From the NCBI RefSeq assembly GCF_900105075.1, contig NZ_FNSK01000001.1, positions 3,365,434-3,429,433 on the forward strand: 64,000 nt of DNA, in the 5' to 3' direction. Shown here in pieces: positions 16,965 through 26,272 of this stretch (position 1 is the first letter of the stretch; each line of letters starts with the position of its first letter). Made by a program: the position numbers and the translations under genes. The notes beneath the pieces are model-generated. The model did not search any database, had not been told where the DNA came from, and was given only the letters and a program-made list of their open reading frames with translations. This DNA comes from Rhodobacter sp. 24-YEA-8 (GTDB taxonomy: Bacteria; Pseudomonadota; Alphaproteobacteria; Rhodobacterales; Rhodobacteraceae).

Positions 16965-17849
16965 TCAGCCCTTGATCGCTTTCAGCACGGCTTCGCCCAG
17001 CGTTGCGGGGCTGTCTGCCACCACGATGCCTGCGCTCAGCATGGCTTCGATTTTCGATTCCGCATCGCCCTTGCCGCCTGCCACGATGGCACCGGCATGG
17101 CCCATGCGGCGGCCCGGAGGGGCGGTGCGCCCCGCGATGAAGCCGGCGGTCGGCTTCCAGCGGCCTTTTTTCTTCTCGTCTGCCAGGAATTGCGCAGCCT
17201 CTTCCTCGGCAGAGCCGCCGATTTCGCCGATCATGATGATCGAATGGGTCTCAGGATCCGCGAGGAACATTTCCAAAACATCAATATGCTCGGTGCCCTT
17301 GATCGGGTCGCCGCCGATGCCGACAGCCGAAGACTGGCCGAGGCCGACATCGGTGGTCTGCTTCACCGCTTCATAGGTAAGCGTGCCCGAACGCGAAACA
17401 ACACCGACCGAGCCGACCGAGAAGATATTCCCGGGCATGATGCCGATTTTGCATTGCGACGGCGTCATGACGCCGGGGCAGTTCGGCCCGATCAGGCGCG
17501 ATTTTGAATTAATCAGCGCGCGCTTGACCTTCATCATGTCGAGAACCGGGATGCCCTCGGTGATCGCGACGATCAGCGGGATCTCGGCATCGATGGCCTC
17601 GAGGATCGAATCTGCTGCGAAGGGCGGCGGCACATAGATCACGGTTGCATCGGCGCCGGTCTTTTCGACCGCATCATGCACCGAGTCGAAAACCGGCAGG
17701 CCGAGATGGCTTGATCCACCTTTGCCCGGGGTCACACCGCCGACCATTTTCGTGCCATAGGCAATCGCCTGCTCGGTGTGGAAGGTGCCCTGCGAGCCGG
17801 TGATGCCCTGGCAGATGACCTTGGTGGTATTGTTGATCAGAACGGCCAT
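16965..17849 (-). CDS. sucD: Succinyl-CoA synthetase alpha subunit (ADP/GDP-forming)
   Basis: Alpha subunit of succinyl-CoA synthetase, which makes succinate and ATP or GTP from succinyl-CoA. The 294-residue protein starts [20 protein letters not shown] (CoA-binding Rossmann motif), contains [10 protein letters not shown] and [15 protein letters not shown], and has the phospho-histidine loop [13 protein letters not shown] (His about 251). Length is typical. Unlike the usual sucC-sucD pair, three small genes separate it from sucC here. The ATG at 17849 has AAGGAGG about 6 nt upstream. Confidence 0.97.
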   Translation of the reverse strand: MAVLINNTTKVICQGITGSQGTFHTEQAIAYGTKMVGGVTPGKGGSSHLGLPVFDSVHDAVEKTGADATVIYVPPPFAADSILEAIDAEIPLIVAITEGIPVLDMMKVKRALINSKSRLIGPNCPGVMTPSQCKIGIMPGNIFSVGSVGVVSRSGTLTYEAVKQTTDVGLGQSSAVGIGGDPIKGTEHIDVLEMFLADPETHSIIMIGEIGGSAEEEAAQFLADEKKKGRWKPTAGFIAGRTAPPGRRMGHAGAIVAGGKGDAESKIEAMLSAGIVVADSPATLGEAVLKAIKG

Positions 17850-17946
17850 CCGGGCCTCCTTGAAGGTAACTTTTTGCAGATGTCGGCCTGGACGGGCCAG
17901 GATGACGCATGTTCTTCGCCTTTGCCCGACCCGCCTGAGGCCGGGA

Positions 17947-18216
17947 TTACTTTGCGGTGCCGACCGCGATCATGGCGGCATTGCCCGCCTGATACATTTG
18001 GTATTTCGCATCATAGCTGTTGCCTGTGGCCGTGCGGCTGTCGCGGGTCGGGCAGGTGATGATGATCTCGCGCCCGTCGACACGGCCAGCCTTTGCCATC
18101 TCGGCCTGCTCCTGGCAGACGGTGATGGGGTCGTTCTCCGGCGTCGCGTAACCGCCGCTGCACGCCGCAAGGGCGGACAGAAGAACGAGAGCAGGCACGG
18201 TCAGTCTGATGCGCAT
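17947..18216 (-). CDS. Small lipoprotein in the suc operon, function unknown
   Basis: An 89-residue precursor with a lipoprotein signal ([13 protein letters not shown], lipobox LAAC with Cys about 19). The mature part is short: [18 protein letters not shown], then a second cysteine in IITCPTRD, so a disulphide is possible. The motif ACxGGYxxP near the lipid anchor is shared with the first lipoprotein after sdhA (34202). It lies between sucD and the exported protein at 18270 on the same strand, with a hairpin just upstream. A GGAAG lies about 8 nt before the ATG. Confidence 0.75.
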   Translation of the reverse strand: MRIRLTVPALVLLSALAACSGGYATPENDPITVCQEQAEMAKAGRVDGREIIITCPTRDSRTATGNSYDAKYQMYQAGNAAMIAVGTAK

Positions 18217-18244
18217 CTGATTGCTTCCTTACTGTAAACGCATT

Positions 18245-18264
18245 CTGCGGGTCCTTACCCGCAG
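18245..18264 (-). other. Intercistronic hairpin in the suc operon
   Basis: CTGCGGGT (18245-18252), 4-nt loop, ACCCGCAG (18257-18264). A perfect 8-bp stem between the exported-protein gene ending at 18270 and the lipoprotein gene starting at 18216. There is no T-run, so mRNA processing or stability is likelier than termination. Confidence 0.45.
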
Positions 18265-18269
18265 GGCCG

Positions 18270-18794
18270 CTATTCGGTCTGGGCCCACATGAAACTCACG
18301 CCACTGGTCTCCGCAGGCGTACAGACGGGGTCGTTGCCCGAAGAGGTGACCTCGGCCCGCAGGCCATCCTCCTGCAGGTCGAACGAGAGACAGCCGTCTT
18401 CGCCTGTTTCTTCCACTGCCGTCTGCCCCGCCGCTGCGATCACCGCTGACAAAAGCGCCGCCGCCCGGTCAGAACCGATGGTTTCGGATTGCACGAGGCA
18501 ATAGCCGCCATCGCTCCAGGTCAGGGCATAGATTTCTTCGGGCCCGGCGATTTCAGAGAAACCGGCCTCGTCATCGGTTGCGACATCCCAGCCCGCAGCC
18601 CGGAATGCCTCGGTCGCCTGATTGCCGGCGCCGCCAAGCGAGAGGCAGGTGGCATAGGCGGCCTGCAAAAGATCCTCGCCCTGAGAGGTCGCGAGCGCCG
18701 CAGCGGGCGCCGTGTTTTCGGCCAGTGCAGGCCGGGCCACCGGGGCGAGAAGCAGTGTGAAAGCGAGGAGACAGCGGATCATGGCGGGGCTCAT
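18270..18794 (-). CDS. Exported cysteine-containing protein, paralogue of the neighbour at 18791
   Basis: A 174-residue precursor with a clear signal peptide (MIRCLLAFTLLLAPVARPALA, preceded by MSPA if the ATG at 18794 is used). The mature part has AAYATCLSLGG, an amphipathic helix ending FRAAGWDV, GGYCLVQSETIG, DGCLSFDLQ and a C-terminal DPVC, giving four cysteines after the signal peptide. The same pattern in the same order is found in the gene just upstream (18791-19333), so the two are paralogues from a tandem duplication. Its ATG overlaps the upstream stop by 4 bp (ATGA) and GGAGGA abuts it; an ATG at 18782 is the alternative start. Function unknown; embedded between sucC and sucD. Confidence 0.75.
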   Translation of the reverse strand: MSPAMIRCLLAFTLLLAPVARPALAENTAPAAALATSQGEDLLQAAYATCLSLGGAGNQATEAFRAAGWDVATDDEAGFSEIAGPEEIYALTWSDGGYCLVQSETIGSDRAAALLSAVIAAAGQTAVEETGEDGCLSFDLQEDGLRAEVTSSGNDPVCTPAETSGVSFMWAQTE

Positions 18795-19333
18795 TCCTCC
18801 AGGTCGATTATGACGACAGACGCGCTGTCCGAGTTGCAGTCGGAATAATCCTCGCCGGAGATCACCTGAAGCGTCAGAGGGGATCCGGGCAGGGCGGATG
18901 TCACCCTGTCCTTGCCGCATTCGCCCTCTGCTCCGGGCGCGCCGGGCGTGACGGTGAACGCATCAGCCGCAAGCATTTCCCCGACAAGCGCGCCGACGAC
19001 CCCGGTGCCGGTCGTCAGATCCACGACGCTGCAAGAGGGGTGATCCGCATAAAGCATCACCCAGAGTGTCTCAGCCTGGCCCGGAGGGCTGTAAGACCAG
19101 CTGCCCTCATCCTCATGGTCCTGCCGTTCCCAGCCCGCCTTGTCGAAACCGGCGATCAGCCTGGCCTGGTCGCGACCATAAAGGATACAGGCGGCATAGG
19201 CCGCGTCGCGTTCCTCGCCCGGATGGCCCGAGCCCATTTTGCCCAGCGATGCGTCCAGCGTGGCCCCGGCGAAAGCCGGGGCGCCGGCGCAGGCCGCGGC
19301 GCAAAGGGCAAGGTTACGGGCCATCACGCGCAT
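18791..19333 (-). CDS. Exported cysteine-containing protein directly after sucC
   Basis: A 180-residue precursor with a signal peptide (ARNLALCAAACAGAPAFAG). The mature part has AAYAACILYGRDQ, FDKAGWERQ, HPSCSVVDLTTG, EGECGKDRV and YSDCNSDS. Cysteine spacing, the GW after the first helix, and the small-residue segment after the second cysteine match the downstream gene at 18270, so they are tandem paralogues. It starts 5 nt after the sucC stop, with AAAGG in the end of sucC as ribosome site, and overlaps the next gene by 4 bp. It is thus in the middle of the suc operon. No function is known to me. Confidence 0.78.
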   Translation of the reverse strand: MRVMARNLALCAAACAGAPAFAGATLDASLGKMGSGHPGEERDAAYAACILYGRDQARLIAGFDKAGWERQDHEDEGSWSYSPPGQAETLWVMLYADHPSCSVVDLTTGTGVVGALVGEMLAADAFTVTPGAPGAEGECGKDRVTSALPGSPLTLQVISGEDYSDCNSDSASVVIIDLEE

Positions 19334-19338
19334 CGGGA

Positions 19339-20532
19339 TCAGCCTTTGACAGCCTTGACGATCTTTTCTGCGGCATCCGACAGATCATCGGCGGCGATCA
19401 CATTGAGACCGCTGTCATTGATGATCTTCTTGCCGAGATCGACATTGGTGCCTTCAAGACGCACAACCAGCGGCACCTTCAGCCCGACTTCCTTCACAGC
19501 CGCGATCACGCCCTCGGCGATGATGTCGCAGCGCATGATGCCGCCGAAGATATTCACAAGGATGCCTTTGACGTTCGGATCCGAGGTGATGATCTTGAAG
19601 GCCTCGGTCACTTTCTCTTTGGTGGCGCCGCCGCCGACATCGAGGAAGTTCGCCGGTTCCGCGCCGTAAAGCTTGATGATGTCCATCGTCGCCATGGCAA
19701 GGCCTGCGCCATTCACCATGCAGCCGATTTCGCCATCCAGCGCGATATAGTTCAGGTCGAATTTCGACGCCTCAAGCTCTTTCGGATCTTCCTCGGATTC
19801 GTCGCGCAGCGCGGCGATATCGGCATGGCGGTAGATCGCATTGCCGTCAAAGCCCATCTTGGCATCAAGCAGCTTGAGATTGCCGTCGGTCATCACGACC
19901 AGCGGGTTGATCTCGAGCATATCCATGTCTTTGTCGATGAAGAGCTTATAGAGGTTCTTCACGATGCCGACGGCCTGCTTGACCTGGGCGCCCTTCAGGC
20001 CAAGCGCGAAGGCGACGCGGCGGCCGTGGAAATCCTGCAGTCCGGTGGCCGGATCGACGGTGATGGTGTGGATTTTTTCCGGGGTCGAATGCGCGACCTC
20101 TTCGATATCCATGCCGCCTTCGGTCGAGGCCACGATCGAAATGCGCGAGGTCTGGCGGTCGATCAGCAGCGCAAGATACAGCTCGCGCTCGATGTCAGAA
20201 CCGTCTTCGATATAGATGCGGTTGACCTGTTTGCCGGCCGGGCCGGTCTGGATCGTGACCAGCGTGCGGCCCAGCATCTGACGCGCGAATTCAGCGGCTT
20301 CTTCCACCGATTTCGCAAGGCGCACACCGCCCTTGTCGCCGGCTTCCGGCTCCACGAATTTGCCCTTGCCGCGCCCGCCGGCATGGATCTGCGACTTCAC
20401 GACCCAGAGCGGCCCGTCCAGCTCGCCTGCGGCGGTCTTGGCGTCTTCCGCTTTCAGGACGACACGCCCATCGGAAACCGGGATGCCATAGGACCGGAGA
20501 AGTGCCTTGGCCTGATATTCGTGGATGTTCAT
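19339..20532 (-). CDS. sucC: Succinyl-CoA synthetase beta subunit
   Basis: Beta subunit of succinyl-CoA synthetase with the ATP-grasp nucleotide site. I took the ATG at 20532 (397 residues), giving the universal start [18 protein letters not shown]. Landmarks are [17 protein letters not shown] (ATP-grasp), [55 protein letters not shown] and [13 protein letters not shown]. Length is typical (about 390-400). It is the first gene of the minus-strand suc locus; its 230-bp upstream gap carries three GTGATCAC palindromes, which probably set its expression and that of the genes down to lpd. Confidence 0.97.
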   Translation of the reverse strand: MNIHEYQAKALLRSYGIPVSDGRVVLKAEDAKTAAGELDGPLWVVKSQIHAGGRGKGKFVEPEAGDKGGVRLAKSVEEAAEFARQMLGRTLVTIQTGPAGKQVNRIYIEDGSDIERELYLALLIDRQTSRISIVASTEGGMDIEEVAHSTPEKIHTITVDPATGLQDFHGRRVAFALGLKGAQVKQAVGIVKNLYKLFIDKDMDMLEINPLVVMTDGNLKLLDAKMGFDGNAIYRHADIAALRDESEEDPKELEASKFDLNYIALDGEIGCMVNGAGLAMATMDIIKLYGAEPANFLDVGGGATKEKVTEAFKIITSDPNVKGILVNIFGGIMRCDIIAEGVIAAVKEVGLKVPLVVRLEGTNVDLGKKIINDSGLNVIAADDLSDAAEKIVKAVKG

Positions 20533-20645
20533 GGGGCCGTATTCCCGTATTCGGTGATGATCTGGCGCAGTTCTGGCACGGATCATCCGGCCTGGCCAAT
20601 CCTATCCGCCCCGCATCCGGGATATAAGGCGAAAATCCGCGCTTT

Positions 20646-20694
20646 GTGATCACGAATTTTCTGGCTGTGATCACAGATTTTAAGCCGTGATCAC
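20646..20694. promoter_or_regulatory. Triple GTGATCAC operator array upstream of sucC
   Basis: Three exact copies of the palindrome GTGATCAC at 20646-20653, 20667-20674 and 20687-20694. Start-to-start spacing is 21 and 20 bp, about two DNA turns, so all three face the same side of the helix. The middle one extends to TGTGATCACA. The array ends 114 bp upstream of the sucC ATG. A GTTGCAAC palindrome (20699-20706) follows. An unknown dimeric regulator binding cooperatively is the simplest reading. Confidence 0.7.
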
Positions 20695-20762
20695 ACTTGT
20701 TGCAACTGGCAGGAATCAAGGGCGTGACAGAGCAGGAGGCCGCGTGATTCGTGTTAGCGGCA

Positions 20763-21956
20763 TCAGTTGAACAGCACTGCGAAAAGCACGGCATCGCCCT
20801 GCATCAGCCGCTCAAAATCCGACCAGGCCTGGCCCGACATCACCACGCCTTTCTCAGCATAGGGCAGCAAAGCTTCGCCCTGGATCATCCCGATCAGATC
20901 CACTTTCGGCGGCGCCTCGAACAGCTTTTTCAGGCTGATCCCGGCCTCGGCCCCATAGCGCCAATGCGGCATCAGGATTTCGCCTTTCAGGAGCTTTTCG
21001 GCATCCGCCAGCACCGCCTGCCATTGTGCGCCGGTGCCTGGCGGCAACTGGAGCCCAAGCGCAGAGACCTGCTTTTCATTCGGGATCCATTCGCGGTCAT
21101 TATCGGTCTCAGCTTCGACCAGCGACCAGAAGCGGCGGTTTTCTTCGATCATCGCGAGGAAATGGCCATGGGCTTTGGCGGCAAGGGCGGCATCCGGCTC
21201 CTGCGCCAGGGCCTGGAGGATGATCGTGACCCGGTCGACCTGCTTGCCAAACATCATATCCCAGGCGTTGGGCGGCGGGGTCTCTCCCCAAAGCGCATGC
21301 ATGTCGCGGGTCGATTGCAGGATGCGGTCGATCGCCGGGCCGGGATCATAGGCCTGGAACACCGTGGCCGTCCCGGAAATCAGATGCGTATAGGCCGTGA
21401 GCCAGGCGGCATCGGAGCCGTCGAAACGGATGACGATCTGGCCGGGTTCGGGCGCCAAGCCCCACAGGCCAAGCGCCTCGACCGCGACATCCGCAATGGC
21501 TTCGCCGGGATCGCGCTGTCCATTCGCGTTGATGTCAAACCAGAGATCGGCAAGATCGATCTCGAGCCCGAAATCGCGGTTTCCGACCTGGCCAAGGGCA
21601 GCACGGGCCTCGTCCATTCCCGTGGTGACGCCGGCGATCAGAGCGGTGATGTCCTGGCCCTGCATCTCGCGCGCCTCCGGATTGGGCGGGATCGGCAGGC
21701 GCAGGATCGGAAGCTCCGACCAGTCCGCCTCGAGCCCCACCTGCCACCGGAGTTGCAGCGCCTGTTCGACCGCGCCGAGGAAGCGCAACCCGGCCAGAGC
21801 AAAAGCCTCTTCTCCGGTCGGCGCGTTCAGCGCCGCAAGCCGGGACTGCGTGGCCTGGAGCCCCTTGTCGCGGATCTCATGCGACAGATCGAGTGGCCCG
21901 GCAAAGGCGAGGCCGGGCATCAGCGAAAGCAGGGTGGCACAAAGAAAACGACGCAT
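20763..21956 (-). CDS. Exported protein with an EF-hand-like loop, function unknown
   Basis: A 397-residue precursor with a signal peptide (MRRFLCATLLSLMPGLAFAG). I took the ATG at 21956, preceded by GGAGGG. The mature protein is mostly helical (ATQSRLAALNAP, RFLGAVEQALQLRWQVG) and contains the loop DINANGQRDPGE, which has the D-x-N-x-N-G-x-x-D-x-x-E spacing of a calcium-binding EF-hand/dockerin loop. No other motif was recognised. Same strand as its neighbours; the upstream gap holds the composite hairpin repeat. Confidence 0.75.
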   Translation of the reverse strand: MRRFLCATLLSLMPGLAFAGPLDLSHEIRDKGLQATQSRLAALNAPTGEEAFALAGLRFLGAVEQALQLRWQVGLEADWSELPILRLPIPPNPEAREMQGQDITALIAGVTTGMDEARAALGQVGNRDFGLEIDLADLWFDINANGQRDPGEAIADVAVEALGLWGLAPEPGQIVIRFDGSDAAWLTAYTHLISGTATVFQAYDPGPAIDRILQSTRDMHALWGETPPPNAWDMMFGKQVDRVTIILQALAQEPDAALAAKAHGHFLAMIEENRRFWSLVEAETDNDREWIPNEKQVSALGLQLPPGTGAQWQAVLADAEKLLKGEILMPHWRYGAEAGISLKKLFEAPPKVDLIGMIQGEALLPYAEKGVVMSGQAWSDFERLMQGDAVLFAVLFN

Positions 21957-22057
21957 GGGACCCTCCGGTATGGCGGGGAAAGGATGCGGAGGGGGGAGGG
22001 GGCGGTCAAGAGGCGCTGCAGGCCACCCGGGGTGCGGAATTCCCAACGTTGTAAAGA

Positions 22058-22163
22058 GAGGGGGCCCGCCCCCTCGCGGCTATGCCGCTCACCCCGGGGA
22101 TATTTAAGGACAGATGAAAACGCGAAGCGCGCATGCCGATTTCATCTGTCTTTAAATATCCCC
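22058..22163. repeat. Composite intergenic hairpin repeat, copy A
   Basis: Three stems in a row: GAGGGGGC/GCCCCCTC (22058-22075), GCGGC-tat-GCCGC (22076-22088), and a long stem of 24-nt arms (22096-22119 with 22140-22163, one mismatch) reading GGGGATATTTAAGGACAG.. against its complement. It lies between the methyltransferase stop and the next gene. Near-identical modules occur at 36556-36651, and half copies at 24115 and 29301. It probably acts as a terminator or mRNA-end element. Confidence 0.75.
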
Positions 22164-22183
22164 GCCGGAGGCTTCCTCAGATG

Positions 22184-22858
22184 TCAGGAGCGGCGGGGTT
22201 CGAGCACTGCGAGCGCCTGGCCGCGGGGCAACAGGTCTTCCCGCCAGCGGATCGAGAAACCAGCCGCCTCAGCATCTGCTGCGATATCGGCGCTGCTGCG
22301 ATGCCAGGGCGGGCGGTTTGGATGGGTTACCACGCCGTCGCGCTGGCGGAACGGGCCGGTGTGATTTTCGGGGGCGAGGAAGATGGTCAGCATAAGCTTG
22401 CGCAGCGCGGGGAAGCTATGCCGCAGGGATTTCAGCGCGGGCAGCAGGGGGGCGGCGGGCAAATGGGTAAAGACGCCCCAGCACAGCGCGAAGGTGATGG
22501 TTTCCGGCAGGCCCGGGAAGCAGAAGGCGCTGTCCTCAATCAGGTGTTCTTCGGGCAGGCGTGATCGGGCTTCGGGCGTCAGCTCGTCCGTATGGCCGCG
22601 CAACATCAGCGCGCGGGAAGCATCAGTGCCCCAGTAATGGCCGGGGTCGAGCCAGGGCACCAGCATATGACCAAGCCGCAGGCAACCGCAGCCGATATCA
22701 AGGAAATGGTCCTGCCGCGTGAGCCCCTCATCAAGGATCACCTGCATCTGATGCAGCGCGGTTTCTTCCCAGCGGCCGCCGACGATGTCGCGATGTTTGC
22801 CGCGCGTCAGCGCATCCTCGTAGAAACCGGGCTTAAGATAGGGCGAGGCGAGGGTCAT
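22184..22858 (-). CDS. Class I SAM-dependent methyltransferase
   Basis: A 224-residue probable methyltransferase. The SAM-binding motif I is HFLDIGCGCLRLGHMLVPWL (about 50-70), followed by HYWGTDASRALMLRG as motif II and ALCWGVFTHLPAAPLLPAL as motif IV with the post-motif helix. Target is not known. The ATG at 22858 overlaps the pepT stop by 4 bp (ATGA), so translation is coupled to pepT. Confidence 0.8.
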   Translation of the reverse strand: MTLASPYLKPGFYEDALTRGKHRDIVGGRWEETALHQMQVILDEGLTRQDHFLDIGCGCLRLGHMLVPWLDPGHYWGTDASRALMLRGHTDELTPEARSRLPEEHLIEDSAFCFPGLPETITFALCWGVFTHLPAAPLLPALKSLRHSFPALRKLMLTIFLAPENHTGPFRQRDGVVTHPNRPPWHRSSADIAADAEAAGFSIRWREDLLPRGQALAVLEPRRS

Positions 22859-24090
22859 GTGCCTGTGGCCGCGCGGGTGACGATGCCCTGCATCAGGGCG
22901 ACGGCCTGCGCCATGTCCTGGAGGCTGACCCATTCGCGCGGCCCGTGGATTTCCTGCATTCCGGTGAAGAGATTGGGGCAGGGCAGGCCAAGCTCGGTCA
23001 GCCTTGAGCCATCGGTGCCGCCCCGGATCGGGACCGAGACCGGATCAAGGCCGATATCGCGGGCGGCGGAGCGGGCGAGATCGACAGGCGTCATGTCGGT
23101 CTCGAGCCAGTAGCGCATATTGCGGTATTGCGGGCTGATTTTACAGGTGATTTCCGCGCGGGGCTCGGTCAGCGCGAGGGCCTCGCAGGCGCGGGTCAGC
23201 ATCTCGCCTTTGGCCGTCAGCCCGTCGCGTTCGAAATCGCGCAGGATGAAATGGATCACCATTTCCGAGGAGCCGCCGGTCATCCCGACCGCATGGATGA
23301 AGCCCTCTCGGCCTTCGGTCACTTCGGGCTGCATTGTCGCTTGCGGCAGGAAAGAGATCAGTTTCGCGGCAAGGTGGATCGCATTGACCATCTTACCTTT
23401 GGCCCAGCCGGGATGGATCGAGACGCCCTTGATCGTGACTTCGGCGCCATCGGCCGAGAAGCTTTCATATTCGATCTCGCCGGGATTGGCGCCATCGAAG
23501 GTGAAGGCGAAATCGGCACCGATGTCTTTCGGCAGGCGCGGATCGACGCCGCGGCCGATCTCTTCATCAGGGGTGAAGGTGAGGCGGATTTCGGGATGGG
23601 CGGGCCTGTCCGCCATCAGGCGGCGGGCAGCGGCCATGATGATGGCGATGCCGGCCTTGTCATCGGCGCCCAGCAGCGTGGTGCCCGAGGCGGTGACGAT
23701 GTCATGGCCCTGGCGAGTGGCGAGGCCGGCCGAGGTTTCGGGCGAGAGGATCAGTGCCGGATTGTCGGGGAAGGTGATCTCGCCGCCATTATAGCCCCGG
23801 ATGACGCGCGGTTTTACCCCGGTCGCGTTGAACTGGGGGGCGGTGTCCATATGGGCGAGGAAGGCAATCACCGGGCCGGGGGCGGTGGCCGGAATCGTCG
23901 CCAGCACGGCACCATATTCGGTGACGCGGATATCGGTTGCGCCGATCTCTGCGAGTTCGGCCTGAAGAAGCCGGGCCATGTTCAGCTGGATGGCGGTCGA
24001 GGGCTGCGAGGGGCTGGCCGGGTCGCTCTGGCTGTCGATGGCACAGTAGCGGGTCAGGCGGTGTTCAAGCTCGGTGATAAGGCTGGACAT
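22855..24090 (-). CDS. pepT: Peptidase T (tripeptidase)
   Basis: Cytoplasmic zinc aminopeptidase of family M20 that removes the N-terminal residue of tripeptides. The 411-residue protein has the metal and catalytic residues in order: FLAHMDTAP (His80, Asp82), LLGADDKAGIA (Asp143), FTPDEEIGRG (Glu176, Glu177), FTFDGANPGEIEYESF, and HGPREWVSL near the C-terminus with the last metal-binding histidine. Length is typical of PepT. It is coupled to the methyltransferase gene by a 4-bp overlap. Confidence 0.95.
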   Translation of the reverse strand: MSSLITELEHRLTRYCAIDSQSDPASPSQPSTAIQLNMARLLQAELAEIGATDIRVTEYGAVLATIPATAPGPVIAFLAHMDTAPQFNATGVKPRVIRGYNGGEITFPDNPALILSPETSAGLATRQGHDIVTASGTTLLGADDKAGIAIIMAAARRLMADRPAHPEIRLTFTPDEEIGRGVDPRLPKDIGADFAFTFDGANPGEIEYESFSADGAEVTIKGVSIHPGWAKGKMVNAIHLAAKLISFLPQATMQPEVTEGREGFIHAVGMTGGSSEMVIHFILRDFERDGLTAKGEMLTRACEALALTEPRAEITCKISPQYRNMRYWLETDMTPVDLARSAARDIGLDPVSVPIRGGTDGSRLTELGLPCPNLFTGMQEIHGPREWVSLQDMAQAVALMQGIVTRAATGT

Positions 24091-24114
24091 GCGGGTGCCT
24101 GGATCTGGCCGGGT

Positions 24115-24175
24115 GGGGGCGCTGCCCCCGACTGCCTCTGGCAGCCTCCCCCGGGATATTTAGGGACAGATGAAA
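24115..24175. repeat. Composite intergenic repeat, half copy C
   Basis: GGGGGC-gct-GCCCCC (24115-24129), then CTGCC-tct-GGCAG (24132-24144), then CCCCCGGGATATTTAGGGAC running to AGATGAAA at 24175. This is the left half of copies A and B; the complementary right arm is absent. Located between pepT and the small gene at 24178. Confidence 0.65.
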
Positions 24176-24177
24176 TT

Positions 24178-24339
24178 TCAGGTTTTTTTGCGGGCGGCAG
24201 CAGCGGATTTCATCCGCTCAAGCAGGGCAGCCTTCTTTTCGGCGGCGGCCTTGTCTTTCGGGGCGCCGCGACGGGGCAGGTCCAGGGCATGCTGGGTGTC
24301 TTTGGCGTTTTTGGGATTGCCGGATTTGGAATAGTCCAT
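24178..24339 (-). CDS. Small basic protein of 53 residues, function unknown
   Basis: Reading leftwards from the ATG at 24339 gives MDYSKSGNPKNAKDTQHALD, then LPRRGAPKDKAAAEKKAALL and a lysine/alanine-rich end closing KKT. An AAGGAG sits 6 nt before the ATG, a textbook ribosome site, and codon use (third-position GC) fits a real gene. The protein is very basic and probably disordered at the start with a helical C-terminal half. Such small Lys/Ala-rich proteins are common in Rhodobacterales, without known function. Confidence 0.75.
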   Translation of the reverse strand: MDYSKSGNPKNAKDTQHALDLPRRGAPKDKAAAEKKAALLERMKSAAAARKKT

Positions 24340-24411
24340 GGCGGGCTCCTTGTCGTTTCATGTGGCATGACGCAAAGGGGGCGGCGGGGCAAGAGGCGAG
24401 GTCGCAGCTGG

Positions 24412-25038
24412 TCAGGGCGCGCGCGGGATCCTGAGGCCGAGCCACACCGAAAGGACACGGATCGCGAAGGTGGCGGTCAGGGCCAGGGCGGTGGTGATCA
24501 AAGGCGGCCAGCCGAGATGATCGCCAAGGATCACGAGGCCCGCGCCGAGAATGGCGGCGACCGCGTAGATATCCTCGCGCAGCACGCGGGGGATCTCAGA
24601 CACCAGGAGGTCGCGAATCACACCGCCTCCGACAGCGGTCAGCACGCCGATCATGCAGGCGCTTGCGGGGGGGAGGCCGAATATCAGGGCCTTCTGGGTG
24701 CCTGCTACTGTGAAGGTGCCAAGGCCAAGCGCGTCCAGCAGCATCACCGGTTTCGAGGCACGTTCGATCAGGCGGTGGAAGAAGAAAGCCGTCAGCCCCG
24801 CGATGAGGGTCACCACGAGATAGGACGGGTCGCGCAGCACCGCGGCCGGCTGGTCGCCGATGGCCATATCGCGGATTGCGCCGCCCGCCGTGGCGGCGGC
24901 CGTGGCCAGGACGATCACGCCGAAGAGATCAAGCTGGCGGCGCACGGCCAGCATGCCGCCGGACAGGCCGAAGACATAAGTGCCGGTCATATCGAGCCAC
25001 CACAGAAGCGAGGCGTAATCCGCCGCCATCCAGTTCAT
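24412..25038 (-). CDS. TRIC/UPF0126 (YicG-type) membrane protein
   Basis: A 208-residue integral membrane protein of the UPF0126 family, relatives of which are trimeric intracellular cation channels. It has seven hydrophobic segments arranged as two repeats. The repeats carry the two family signatures: GTYVFGLSGGMLAVRRQLDL...GGAIRDM and LGLGTFTVAGTQKAL...GGGVIRDLL. Probably a potassium or small-solute channel in the inner membrane. The ATG at 25038 is at the family's usual start. Confidence 0.9.
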   Translation of the reverse strand: MNWMAADYASLLWWLDMTGTYVFGLSGGMLAVRRQLDLFGVIVLATAAATAGGAIRDMAIGDQPAAVLRDPSYLVVTLIAGLTAFFFHRLIERASKPVMLLDALGLGTFTVAGTQKALIFGLPPASACMIGVLTAVGGGVIRDLLVSEIPRVLREDIYAVAAILGAGLVILGDHLGWPPLITTALALTATFAIRVLSVWLGLRIPRAP

Positions 25039-25086
25039 CGCTGTCTCCGCCTTTGCTCTGGCGGTGATCCTGGCCTGATGCCCGCA

Positions 25087-25123
25087 TAAAGAAAAGCGCG
25101 CGCCCCGATGAGGAGACGCGCGC
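25087..25123 (-). terminator. Intrinsic terminator of mdh
   Basis: GCGCGCG (25096-25102) pairs with CGCGCGC (25117-25123), and the stem can be extended inward by partly paired bases. On the minus strand it is followed by TTTTCTTTA. It lies 25 bp beyond the mdh stop. Confidence 0.8.
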
Positions 25124-25147
25124 GGGTGGAGTCACTGGTGAAGAACC

Positions 25148-26152
<1,005 letters not shown>

Positions 26153-26186
26153 TTAATGGGCATCTGTCCAGCGGCTCCGATTTGCA

Positions 26187-26203
26187 GTATGCCATTGTAT
26201 GCC
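26187..26203. promoter_or_regulatory. Direct repeat GTATGCC x2 upstream of mdh
   Basis: GTATGCC at 26187-26193 and 26197-26203, exactly 10 bp apart, one helical turn, in the gap between the divergent mdh and TSUP genes. A similar TATGCCGTATGTGCCGG string occurs upstream of gdhA (39532-39548). A transcription-factor site is possible. Confidence 0.3.
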
Positions 26204-26272
26204 GAAAAATCGACGCTTCCGTCTGCCACGCCACGGGAGTAGCGGTCGGGTTAGCGGTAACGGGGTTTCGGG

